Shown here in pieces: positions 39,601 through 53,745 of a stretch of 64,000 bases of DNA (the first letter of the stretch is position 1; each line of letters starts with the position of its first letter). Made by a program: the position numbers and the translations under genes. The notes beneath the pieces were generated by a model that did not search any database, was not told the origin of the DNA, and saw nothing but the letters and a program-made list of their open reading frames with translations. The stretch is from Gymnorhina tibicen (lineage: Eukaryota > Chordata > Aves > Passeriformes > Artamidae). The DNA lies in the NCBI GenBank assembly GCA_013399875.1, contig VXAZ01007504.1:992025-1056024 (forward strand), written 5' to 3'.

Positions 39601-40342
39601 GCCCGGAATATTTACTCAGAGGAGTGAAATAATGAAATCTAGTCCTAGTCTATCCTGCAAAGCACTAACCCTATTATTTTCTGGCAGCCAATGTGAATTC
39701 CTAGTAAAGGTGACAAAGGAAAATATTCTTGCTTGCCTCATATTAGACATACCCAGCTTTACAGCAACAAACAGCATACTGTGGTGCAGGTTATAAAAGT
39801 GACAGAGCAGTATTCAACTCTGTCATTAAAAAGAACAAAGTTCATTGAAAACAGATCATACAGCATTTGAAAACACGTTCATAGACATTTCAGTGCTTTT
39901 GCAGAAGGGAAAGTATCAAAATGTTAATGAAAAAATGAATTGAAATATAAGAATTACAATCTTTTCATCAAAATCAATTAAAATATAATTTAGGCAATAT
40001 TTTTATGTTACAGAAAAAGTTTTCCAAAAACTTTTCCAATTTTTATAAATTTTTAAAATATGTTTTCAAACTAAAACATTCTTGGCTGTTTTGCCACTAC
40101 TTATTTTGCAGTCATTATGTATGTTTGCCCTTTGTTTCTAGAAAATACATTCATTCTTGTCTCATAGACCAAGAGGGCACCGTACAAGATTCCAGGAGCT
40201 GCTATTAGAAAGAAAACGTAGGACCCACTTCTTTCACAAGTCTAGGAAGCTTGACAACACTCCTGAGCTCTCCAGTGCTTTACTTGATTTAAAAGGCTTA
40301 CTGCAAGTTAAATTGATAATGTAAATGTAATGGGCTGTAAAT

Positions 40343-40368
40343 GAACTGTTCTAAAGAACTGTTCTAAA
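40343..40368. repeat. Tandem duplication of GAACTGTTCTAAA
   Basis: Two perfect 13-bp copies sit head to tail (40343-40355 and 40356-40368). This is a recent-looking micro-duplication in intronic sequence. Confidence 0.9.
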
Positions 40369-42092
40369 GATTATCAGCATTGTTTGTTACAGAGGTTTTA
40401 CAATTATTTTGATCATAGGATGCCCCAAACCCAGTCTATTTTGTGTAATTTATCCTCTAGCTTTTTCCCCAGTGTCCCATTGTTCTTTCTATGGGGAAAC
40501 CTCATGAACTCACCCACACTAAATCACACTTGGGGATATTCTAGATGCATACAGCAGTCTCCAGCACTAACAGATAAGAAATTGGCAATTTGCACCTTGT
40601 ACACAAAATCTTACGGATTTAGGGAGCTATTTTTATCCTGTAACAGATTTGATACTTAAAGCAGAGATCTGATGTCAGGTTTAAATGGCACAACACCGTG
40701 CGGCGCAGACATTCCTGCACTAACAAGAGTACCTTTGCATGAGCCAGTGCTGCCCAGCAGCAGCAGCTCACAGCAAGTTTTACTGCATGCCCAAAGAATC
40801 ACTGTCAGAGCCCTGGGCCCTTGGCTGCACTGGGACACTGACAAGGAGAAGAGTATAACATAGTATGATATTACTGCCGTTGCTATGGCAGTGCTTACAG
40901 ACCAGCCAAAACCAGGGTTTGCCTGTGCTAGGTGCTCAATTATTCCCCTAATGGTGTGTTTTTATTTTGCTAGCTCCACATCCAGGAAAAATTAAAACAC
41001 TTTAGCTCAGAGCTAGTTCGTGTGGAAGGTTGGGGCTTACCTATCCGTAAGAGGAACAAAACTCTCACAAATAAAAGTCAATGTGATGTGTTCTGGCAAC
41101 ACAGAAAAAGCTACAAAATGAATTCAGTGAATATGGCATGGCAGTAATTACCGTTTCTTTTCCTTTTTTTTTTTGGGTCAACACGTGATCTGTAAGAGAT
41201 TGACCCAATTCCAGCCTGAATGGGTTTCCTCCACCATATAACTGCATTAGTGAACAGAAATACTAAATATGCATTACCATTATTCATGACAAACCATTTG
41301 CTAAATTAACTGAAATTACTGTATTCACACTCTCAGGAGTCGCTGTATGTACAGTCCTGAACTGAATGGACATGTTTTATAATTTGCCCTTGAAGCAACC
41401 CAGCATGGTGAAAGCTGATGAAATTCCTGCATACAAGCACAGTGGAAGCTGTTACCTAGAGAAGCAGCTGCTTCCCTTCTGCTGCACTAGAAATACATCA
41501 TATTTATTGGAATTTATAAAATAATCATGCCAGAGATTCATCCATATCCGGTGATGTGAATATCTGGTGATGTGAAAACAATCCCTTGGCTTTTAGAAGA
41601 GGGTGGTCCAGTATGTGAGAAACATCAGCAATGGGCAAAGCTTTGCTGTGATAGGATGAAATGAAAGTGAATATACACGGATATAAATGAAGGTGGCTGA
41701 AGTGTGTGGGGAGAAAATGCAGTCCATAACACAGCATAAGGTAAAAAGACTGCCTATTTCTGTTATAAACTTTATGTTTTGTCTAAGTGTGGCTAAAAGA
41801 GAGGAGGGTATGGATATTTTCAAAATAATTCTCAGGCTCTGACTTGGATTAAAACCCTGAGATGTTAAGAAAGAGTTGAAAACCAGAACATCAAAGGCCA
41901 GGTGCTGTCCCCTACTGCCAAGTTAGCTTCGTGAGGGGACTCTGGTGTCTGGTGACCTAGACTGCCTGCAGGATTCCTGGTTCAGAGGGGAATGTAAAAG
42001 CATTTTACATACAAAAAGAGGAGCACTTTATGAGGCTACAGGTTTCTTTAACATCAGGGATACTGATGAGAAGAGCCTTCACATTTTCAGCT

Positions 42093-42743
42093 TGTCCTGG
42101 GGTGACTGTATGATACTGTATTCCCTATTGTCTGCCCTATGCCAGACACGAATCCTGTGCCTTCCTGTGTCTTTAAGCTGTTTCTCAGGAGAGGGGGGAG
42201 ACAAGCCAGCCAAATTTTTCAGAGCGGTTTGTGTTTAAGGATACACACTCCCCTGCATTCCTGCTCTACAGAGCCGAGAAAAGCAGCTTCCTGTTTTTTC
42301 CCAGCTCTTGCCTCCTTTTCTTGAGAGACAGAGACGGAAGGTTAAAACTCTTTGGTTTTTAACTAGGCTGCTAGCTGAGGTGAGAACTTTTCTTGGGACT
42401 GTTCTGCTCCGGTCCGGAACAACATCGCTGGGAGGCCCCACACCGCGGTCCAGAGGGGCCCACGTCAAACCCCAGCTACAGAGAGGGTAGGGCCACACCC
42501 ACAGAAAGGACTCTGAAATCTGCCCAGGTTTCTTCTCCACAGCGAGGGGTTTTATTATTTAACATTATTCATTCTCTTTTCCGTGCCTGCGTGCACTTTG
42601 CTTGTTAAATAAATAGTTTTTTTCACTTTCCTCCGAGGGATTTCTTTCCGAACCTGGTGGGGGAGGGGGTGCTGAAATCTGCCTTCTAACAGAGGGACGT
42701 TCATTTTGGATGTTTTCCTCCAAATTTGTCTCAAACCAAGACA
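42093..42743 (+). mobile_element. Solo LTR of an endogenous retrovirus (651 bp)
   Basis: The element starts TGTCCTGG (42093-42100) and ends CCAAGACA (42736-42743). The ends are inverted copies of each other at 7 of 8 positions, with the canonical TG...CA. The five bases before ('cagct') and after ('tagct') match at four positions, a probable decayed target-site duplication. An AATAAA polyadenylation signal lies at 42608-42613, followed by a T-rich stretch, and there is a GC- and CpG-rich part around 42400-42480. The length, the ends and the start TGTCCTGGGGTGACTGT agree with avian ERV LTRs. No gag, pol or env sequence adjoins it, so it is a solo LTR left by recombination. Its direction is opposite to the host gene. 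The open frames at 42235-42608 are LTR sequence, not genes. Confidence 0.85.
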
Positions 42744-42916
42744 TAGCTGAAACTTTGAGAAAGCTTTTAAAATGATTAGGAAAAGCAGTGGATTAGACAG
42801 TCAAAACAAGAACAAATGTGGAAATTAATTAGTACTTTTATTCTCACTTTTTTGTTGTTGGATCCCTCTTTCTCCTGCTCCTTGCCTTTCTTTCTCATGC
42901 AGACCTGTGCATCCAC

Positions 42917-42955
42917 AGTACATTGTTCTCTTACATAGTACATTGTTCTCTTACA
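42917..42955. repeat. Direct duplication with 20-bp period
   Basis: The 19-bp word agtacattgttctcttaca occurs at 42917-42935 and, perfectly, at 42937-42955. It is a local tandem duplication within the intron, about 170 bp beyond the solo LTR. Confidence 0.95.
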
Positions 42956-43470
42956 GACATTGATTTTGAAAATCCAGAACATATTTTTGGCATTTCCACA
43001 GGACAGCCGTAAATGTGGGAGCTCTGTGCCTTCCCTTACCCTAGCAGGTTCAATCCCTAACCCAGTTTGAGGTACTAAAGACTTGATCTACTTACGGATG
43101 GATAAAATTTTTAAGCCAAATGCTGGCCTCCCAATATATAAGGCATTCAACCCAAACATCATACCTACACATCTGAGTAACTAGGCAGCTTTTGTTTAAA
43201 TCCATGTTTTTCTTCTAAAGAAGTTACCATGACATTGTGCTAGTCGGAATTTATTGTTCTACAGCTCAAGACTATGGAATACAGTTTGTCAGACCTGCTA
43301 CTACTACAGGCACTCCTGATGCATTTTGTTGTTGTGCTACTTGATTTAAAAAGGTAACATATAGTCCTAATAAGAGATGTGGCTTTCAATAATCACACTT
43401 AAATATACACATGGGTGTATAATTTGACTTGTTAGCAAGAAGTATTAAACAGGATTCACTTGTTTAATTA

Positions 43471-46327
<2,857 letters not shown>

Positions 46328-46546
46328 CAACATAGAGCTGGCTGTACAATTCCAGACGTGTGTGTCCTTCTGTTGGAGCTTTCCGGACCTCCAGGGGTAA
46401 CTGGTCCACCTGCAGGCTGGCCTGCTTGACGTTCCTCTCGGCATTGACCCGGTGCCACTGGTCGTCATTGAGCGGGTTGGGAGATCTCACCACGATTTCC
46501 ACCGGCCCATTTCCCACATCAAATGAAAAGGAGACCTCTGTAGCAG
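46328..46546 (-). CDS. CNTNAP2: CNTNAP (likely CNTNAP2) exon, core of laminin-G 3
   Basis: This 219-nt symmetric exon (phase 1-1) begins after 'cgctatttcag' and ends at donor GTAAGGT. It encodes [19 protein letters not shown], then [21 protein letters not shown] and [11 protein letters not shown]. This is a laminin-G fold with the DxQWHxV signature. It joins in phase to the EGF exon (Val then split Gly). Identity to CNTNAP2 as I remember it is very high apart from a few residues (for example after Gln-Val-Asp). The preceding exon, which should encode the Phe-Phe-Lys-Thr segment, was not found up to 64000. Confidence 0.97.
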
Positions 46547-48944
46547 CTGAAATAGCGAGTGAAAGGTGTCCACTGTTTGTTTGCAGTCTTAAATTGTAAA
46601 CACATCCACTTACACTTCCTAAACGGTAAGGAGTCATATCAAATAGAAATATGCACTGCTAAGTCATCTTTCTGAGTTTATAAGCACATTCAGTTCCTTC
46701 TTACTTGAGTAGGAGTTAGACCTTTAGAAGAAAATATCAGCAAACCCTCGACCAACTGCATTAATCTTTGAACTCTGCAGCTTTCCAGTTTATATGGGCT
46801 TTTTTAGGGAATAAGCATCTTGATAAAAAAATAGCAGAGAAGTCCAAAGTTTTTTTGACTTTGAGGGTCAATTAATTCTTGCAGTGAACTAATAATGCTA
46901 TGGTTAAGATCCATGTGACATTTTATGGCTGAAAACGAAATGGATCTTTAGTAAGCCCAACAGTGCTCTGTTTATAGTGTATGATTCAAAACATGTTTAC
47001 AAATTTTACAAATGTCCATTAAACCCTACCAGACATTCCTTCAGGTCATCCTTGGGAAATATATAATTGATAATTACTATTGAATGTTGAGTGTGATTAA
47101 CAATATATAAATTACTTCTAATAAAGTAATATAATTATGACTTTCCTATTGATATTTAGTTTATATATCTTTGGGCTGCAAATTGTATTCTGGTGGCAAA
47201 ACATCAGATGAAAGGGTTAACAGAGAATGGATTATCAGTTACAGCATTCACAAACGAGGATACCAGACAGAAGTAAAGACAACCAAGGATTCCATTTAAT
47301 TTGGTTTTTTTACACACAAAATAAAAAAAGCCAGATCTCCCTTTTAATTCCTCTGAGAAGTCTCGGGTGCCAATTATGGTCTACATGTTCCAGTACAGCT
47401 CCGGTTTCTGGTTTGGTTGAATTGAGAAAGCACTATTATAAACTCTTACTCCACAAGGCTATTAAATTGTGGTTAAAGCACCACTCCATGTTCATTATCA
47501 CTAACAATGCTGATAAATAGTGGGAAATATTTTTGTATATGGCCTAACAGATTTTCACAAGGTTATATCAGACTGACTTGACAGCATTTTTAAGAAAATG
47601 GAAAGTATAGAAATAAATTTTTTACAGAAAATGTCCTGTCAACTCAACTTTATTACATAATTGATCTTTTTTCAAAATTGGCTACTTCTAAAAGAAAAAA
47701 AATGAAAAGCTGTTGTTCTTTCTGTTCTCTGCTGAATACAATAATTTAATTTCTTGAATGAACTGTCTTTTATAAGCCATGGATTTAGTCTGTTTGGCCT
47801 TTTGCACTTTACAAGGCACAAAATCTGTATAAGCCAGTTGCTGTTATAAAGATGTTTAGTTTTAATGTTATTATGTTTTGTAACTTCAGTGGTGCTGCCA
47901 ATAAACCCAGGCAAAGTAGGAATTAGAGTAAAACCTCTCCAATACTTAAATTGTGTGTTGTGTTCAAGTCTATTTTCAAGGGTGTATGTATAATTCTCTT
48001 TCAATTTTGCTTTGAAGAACCGCCTCAGATCTCTTCACTGTCAGGCTTGAATTGCTTCCCAAAAGCTGTCTGTTTACAAGACTGTGAAATAAGGACCTTT
48101 TAGCAGACTTTTACTCTTATTCTGAGGCAGCTGATGACACTGTCAATATTGGTACTGTGTACCTTGACTAATATCTATTCAGAATTTTTGAAAGCCTCCA
48201 CAAGAATGCTTCTTTGTTTGCAAGCTCTTGGTCTTCTGGATAGAAGTATCTCTAATTTTTTTAAAGGAATGTTCCTCTTCTTCTAAAAGGTAAAATGAAG
48301 AAAATTGGCAAATAGGGATATTTCAAATAGAAGTTCTGTGCCTGTGTAGTCTAGCTTTATACATGGCTTTAAACTAAAATTTGTGTCACAGCCTAAAAGA
48401 CACATAATTAAATTTGTACTTTTTGGAGAAAATCACTCCCTTTGAAGTGAGTACCAATTGTATAAATTAATATTTTATTTTTATATTTAACCTTATAGTT
48501 AGGGAAGGAATACAATTCCAACAAAATCTTCTCATCACAGGCCGTTTTCAGTGCATGTACCTACTGACATGCTGAAAGTTAGAGAAGACAACACAGCATC
48601 TATGGACTGTCCTGATCCCTCCTCAACCAACCGAAAAACATGATTCTCATACCAAAGGTGACTGAAATATATTTGCTAGACTGATGGACTTAAAAAACCA
48701 TGAAATATGTCAATGAAAAGAGCTCCGCAGATGGGCAGAGGCTGCAAACAGGATGTCTCACGTGAAAGTTATGTTGCTGGTTCTGACTCTTCATTCCTAG
48801 TTCCATTTTCAGTCTGTGGAATAAGTACTTTCCAACCAGGGACATCTCTAGGTAAGATGACAGGTCTTAACAGAAATGGATGAATATCTGACCATAGGCA
48901 TGTTAGTCAGAAAATGAAGACAAAAGAAATTTCATGCCCTCAAA

Positions 48945-49116
48945 AAATGAGACAGGTGACCTGGTGACAACTGACAGGCAGAAGGCTGAGGTACTCAACA
49001 TTCTTTCTGTCTCAGTTTTTACTGGAAATTGCTCTTCCCACACCTCTTGAGACCCTGAATTTCAAGGCTGGGGAAATGAAGAGTTCAAGGTCGGGTTGGA
49101 CAGGACTTTGAGCACT
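48945..49116 (+). mobile_element. CR1 LINE fragment, internally deleted
   Basis: At 48950-49030 the plus strand encodes Leu-Val-Thr, Lys-Ala-Glu-Val-Leu-Asn and Ser-Val-Phe-Thr, the endonuclease-RT linker motif of CR1 ORF2. At about 49080-49116 the sequence switches to 'gttcaaggtcgggttggaca', which belongs to the CR1 3' region. Most of the reverse-transcriptase part is therefore missing. The right edge abuts an LTR fragment. Confidence 0.85.
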
Positions 49117-49117
49117 G

Positions 49118-49402
49118 CCCCCACTCCTTCTTTTTCCTCTACGCCAGCTTTACTGCTGAGCAAGGTGTTGTCCTTTCGGTCAATGATCAACTGTCCTGGC
49201 TGTGTCCCTTTCCCATGTCTTTGCTACCCTCAGTCTGCTGACTGGGATAGAGAGAAAGCTTTGGCACTGTGCAAGCACTGCTTGGCAATAGCCAAAACAC
49301 TGGTGGTGTATCGATGTTATTCTAGGCACAAATCCAAAAAACACCACCATATGGGATGCTGAGGAGAAAACAAACTCCACCACAGCCAGAGCCAGTACAA
49401 CA
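49118..49402 (-). mobile_element. Endogenous retrovirus LTR fragment, minus orientation
   Basis: Read on the minus strand from 49402, the sequence begins TGTTGTACTGGCTCTGGCTG and continues with TTTTTTGGATTTGTGCCTAGAATAA-like and AAGCAGTGCTTGCAC-like stretches, then 'ggacacagccaggacagttg' and a degenerate TATA region 'cagtaaagctgg' near 49150. The order and wording match a common avian (passerine-type) ERV LTR whose consensus begins TGTCCTGGTTTTGGCTGGGA, as I recall it. Only the U3 part is present. The element stops at about 49118 where CR1 sequence begins. No internal viral genes are present. Confidence 0.8.
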
Positions 49403-50282
49403 TCCAATTTGTTCAGAAGTTCAGTGTGACTTCTTATATAGAAGACTGGCAATTTTTTAGCTTTTTTCCCTAAATATGTTATGCTTTTAAGTCTCTATCC
49501 ACACATACAATCCTTGCATGATATAATCTCTTTGACTCAAATACATCTTTGGTTGATGTGACAGTGGTATTATTCTGTCAAACATTTGAATAGGATGATT
49601 TAAAAAACATCTAACGTACCTGTGCATATGTGAGTATTTATTCACAATGACTGACTGAGCCAGCACAGGGCTTTTTTCAAAAAGATGTAGAAATGAGCCA
49701 CAAAAAAATGACCAGAGATTTTTATTGGTCATTTTTTAGGTAATAAAGTAAGTTTTCCTATAATAATTTTATTTTTTAGTCTACCAAATAGCATAAAACC
49801 AAAGAGAATTTTTCTGAGAAATGAGAATAAGGATCAGACTTTGAACAAATGTCTTAAATTGCCTAATTATGAAATTAAAAAAAAAAAAAAAGTAAATGTG
49901 AATTTTAATTTATTCAGTCAGTACAAGGTTTTGTGATGAAAATTTTGTAAAATTGAACAAGGGTGAATTTTTTATGTGTTCCTGCTACATAAATTCACTC
50001 AATACACTGAGGTTTGTGGCTTAGTTTTACCCTTTCTGTGCCTTGTGCAATTACATATAATTAAATCTGAACACGTTTCTTTCATCGATTCAATTTTCTA
50101 AGGTCTCAGGATGTTGTCAGCCATCTGTTCAGAACGCAGAAGAGCAACTTTGGCAAACGAAATGCCCTTCTCACTCTTTGTTCTGTGCTGTTTTTTAGCT
50201 CTATTCAGATCTCACCATTTCCTTATCTTAAATCTATGAGGCATTTGCCGATATAAATGAAGGGATACAACTGAGCCACTGT

Positions 50283-50797
50283 GAAGGAAGACCTGGATAG
50301 GCTGGAAGAGTGGGCTAAGAAGAACCTGTGAAGTTCAACAAAGACAGATATAAAAAGGTTGACAAAGATGATCAAAGTACTTGGAAGCCTATAGGAGGAA
50401 AGGCTGAGAAAACTGTGTTTGTTTAGCTTTGAGAAAGAAGGCTTGGGGGAGACCTTATCACCATTGTTCTGGTATTTAAAGGGTGGCTACAAAGAAGATG
50501 GAGGCATCCTTTTTATAGGAAGTGACATGGAAAAGATGAAGGGTACAAGATGGGTACAAGTTACTCCTGGGGACACACAAGAGGAAAATTTTTCACAATT
50601 AGAACTATCAGCTACTGGGATAATCTCTCCAGGGAAGGTAGGTAGGTTCCTCTACACTGGACAATTTTAAGATTCAGGTGGACAAAATGCTGGGACATCT
50701 TGTCTAGACTGTGCTTTTGTTAAGAAAGGTTGTGCCAAATGATCCTTGAGGCCCCTTCTAACCTGGTATTCTATGATTCTGTGATTCTATGGTTTTA
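50283..50797 (+). mobile_element. CR1 LINE fragment, 3' part, internally deleted
   Basis: It starts with 'gaagacctggataggctgga' (50287-50306), the RT C-terminal 'DLDRLEEWA' region of CR1. Just after 'gttcaacaaagacag' it jumps to the 3' region ('aaagatgatcaaagtacttgg') and proceeds through 'ggtatttaaagggtggctac', 'gtgccaaatgatccttgagg' and the tail 'attctatgattctgtgattc' (50770-50789). It is therefore plus-strand, truncated at the 5' end and missing the segment between the RT end and the 3' region. The 83-codon open frame at 50419-50670 is CR1 sequence rather than a gene. Confidence 0.92.
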
Positions 50798-52899
50798 TGA
50801 CTGCATTGTCTGTAGGATTCCATGTTTCTTGGGTCCTTCCTTTCAAGGCTTTCTGGTAGATATGCTTTAGTTAAACACAGGTTCTGAGCATCAGCTGCAG
50901 GGGAAGCAGCAAACACTTCTGTGTCCTTTGCTATGCAGAAGGTCAGGTTAAAAGAGGTGATAGACATTTCCGGCATTCAAGGTCTGTGACCAGCTAGATC
51001 TCCCATTTTCCTTGAACTCCTTGTGTTTCAAGTATCTTTTTTCTCCCCTGTTTTCTAGTTTGATGTTTGTTGATGAATTTCAGGCTAGGATCTCTAGTTA
51101 TCATGAGGCTGCCAGCAAAGAAAGAGATGTTAACAGATGGGTGGGTACTCACAAGATGCTAAGCAGTAGGTGGATGTTCTCAAGACACATAAACTGTGAA
51201 AGAAAAGGAAGAAGGATTGCAACCCTCCTCTCAACTATCTCTCTACGGTATGCCCATCTCTCTATTTCTCTCCTTCTCCCCAATTTTCCTTTATTTGAAA
51301 CACAGAGTTTCAAATACTTTCTCGTACTTCATATCTCTTACCTACCCTGATGTATTTTTATACCCTTCAAATAGGACCGACTGATGTTTTAGTTGACTTA
51401 CATCAAAGGCAAGAGTATCTAACTTCTTTAAAATCCGTCTGAAATCCCATTCTTAGAACATAAATGCCATGTTACATCTAGAATCAGAGTTCACTCACTT
51501 GGCTGTAAAATAGTTTACAACAATAAGCTATAAACTGTAAACTGAATCTGCCAGACAGATATTTGTTCTGAGAAAACAACAACTTCAAAATATTGTATCT
51601 CTGTAAGGGCAACATCTGCCAAACTTCTTGGACAGTTTGTTTGTAAATACACCTCTGACAAAGGGCTCGCTGTCTGAACCTGTAGGCAGAATTCAGTGAA
51701 ATGATTGAAAATGAAAGCAAACTTAATCAAAAGAGAGATATGATAGATATTTCTAGAGCTAGTGGTCTATATATCCTTATATGAAATCTATCACCATGGT
51801 CAAGATCAGGTCTGATATATGTAGTTATTGGAATCCTTCCCACTGCCTTTAATAGACTCTGCACAGAAAAGAAGGCATTCTAGGACTTGAAAGTAACTAT
51901 CTTGTCCACCTTCCCACTTACAGTCAGGTATAAAACTAGAGATAGTTTTTTAAAGTCATCTCTAAACTACCTTCCCTGGTGCCCTCATTTGCACAGGGCT
52001 GAGAGAGGCCATGCCAATGCTGACATGGAAACAGCATTGGTAGGTTGTTCCTGGCTGCAGAAAGTAGGTGGAAAGGGCTACAGACGCTACCCTGAAGTGC
52101 TATATTGGAACACAGGACCTGCTTTAAGGAGGCCACTTCTCAAAGGACACGACTTAAAATTAAAGCTACCAAAGCAACATAACAAAGAAATTGTTGATCC
52201 AAGTTGCTTGACTGCAATACAGGAATTACTGTGTATCCTGGCTGTCTGTTAATAATCAGGTAGTTGTCAAAAATCATGACTGTATTTACAATAATTGGAC
52301 TAAGCATCTGGATGGTTTCATCATTTGTCTAATTCCCAAATGAAAAGTCCATTTGAACTAATGAGCAAAAGCTTCATTCATTTGACCAAATGACAGTGCA
52401 CATCCATGCCCAAGACTTCAGTGATCCCTGAGCTAGGTGCCAAATGAACCAGCTCTGGAAGCTGCACAGCTGCATCAGCATGATGCTGTGCCAACAGTAA
52501 TTAGTTCTAATGAGAGACTATACTGCACCTAGGATCAAACCCAGCATAGCTGAGTGCTGATTTATGTGGATGTGCTGTATCTTTCTCAGAAACAGCTCAG
52601 GTATCTCTCTAACATAGGGGCTCATTGTACAGACTAGACACACTCTACATTTGCCCGTGGGTTACAAGTAAAATAAAGAAAAATCATGAAACCTTACACT
52701 CTTTTGATTCTTATGCAGTCATTTATGTAAGTGTTGAGAAGGAAAAATGGGTGAGTAAAGCTATTGCTTGGATTTAACATTTTTTAAGATCCACTTCTCA
52801 TGTGTAAATCCATCCACAAGATACAATACAAGTGAGGCTCAGCGTCTCTGAACCTTTAGAACAAGCTGTTATTCTGTAGGGAATGAACAGTCCATCTGG

Positions 52900-53335
52900 G
52901 TCTGGTGCAAAGGCAGTGGAAACAAGGACAGGAAACCTGGGAAGAGTACAGACATGAAATACAGCTGTGTAGGGAGGGGTGAGGAAGGCTAAAGTGAAAC
53001 TGAACCTCAGCCTGGCAAGGGATGCAAAGATTAACAGGAAGGGCTTCCACAGGTATGGAAGGTCAAAGAAGGTGCACACACCCCCGATGAACAGTCGTGG
53101 AACACTGGTAACAATGGATAAGGAGAAGGCTGAGGTACTCAACACCTCTTTTGCCTCAGTCTTCACTGCCAACCTCTCTTTCCACACCTCTCAAGTGGAT
53201 GGACAGAAGGATGGGACTGGAGGAGCAAAGTGCTTCCCACTGTGAGTAGAGATCAGGTTCATGACCATGTGAGGAACCCGAATGTGCGTAAGTGTATGGG
53301 ACCCAACGAGATGTTCTCCCAGAATCCTGACAGAA
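52900..53335 (+). mobile_element. CR1 LINE fragment, endonuclease-RT linker region
   Basis: The plus frame at 52979-53245 reads Arg-Lys-Ala-Lys-Val, Asn-Arg-Lys-Gly-Phe, Leu-Val-Thr-Met-Asp-Lys-Glu-Lys-Ala-Glu-Val-Leu-Asn and Phe-Ala-Ser-Val-Phe-Thr-Ala, the conserved linker between endonuclease and reverse transcriptase in CR1 ORF2. Homology extends on both sides (from 'cctgggaagagtacagac' near 52936 to 'gtatgggacccaacgagatg' near 53294-53313). Stops and frameshifts appear after 53245, so it is dead. It meets an oppositely oriented CR1 fragment at about 53336. Confidence 0.9.
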
Positions 53336-53745
53336 TTGGCTGATTAGTCAGGCACAGTCTTCTCTTGGTGAAGCCATGTTGGCTGTCTCTAATCACCTCC
53401 CTGTCATGCATATGCCTTGACATAACTTCCAGGAGGACCTGTTCTATGATCTTACCAGGCAGAGAGTTAAGGCTGACCAGTAGTTCCCAGAGTTCTCTTC
53501 ACCTTTTTCCTGTCACTGGGCACTTTGCCTGAGTGTCATGATGTTTAAAATATCACAGAGCATAGCTTGGCACCTACAGTAGGAAATCCTCTAAGGACCA
53601 TGGGATGCATCTTGTCAATCCCATGGCTCTATGTTTGTTCAGGTTCCTCAGGTGATCTTGAAGCTGGGTCGGGTTGCAATGGGAGAAACTTTTTTCCCCC
53701 CAGTCCCCACCCTGATGATCAGGACTTGAGATGTGTGGGAAGAGA
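53336..53745 (-). mobile_element. CR1 LINE fragment, RT region, minus orientation
   Basis: On the minus strand, 53500-53345 encodes [13 protein letters not shown] and, after a few residues, Asp-Ser-Gln-His-Gly-Phe-Thr-Lys and Cys-Leu-Thr-Asn, the start of the CR1 reverse-transcriptase domain (consensus NYRPVSLTSVPGK...[15 protein letters not shown]). From 53745 to about 53570 it covers the same linker region as the last part of the neighbouring plus-strand fragment. There are in-frame stops and indels. It converges with that fragment. Confidence 0.88.

Noticed and set aside
42235..42608. Several overlapping open frames on both strands.
   Set aside because: They lie entirely within the solo LTR.
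52798..53187. 129-codon minus-strand open frame.
   Set aside because: It is largely antisense to a plus-strand CR1 ORF2 fragment.
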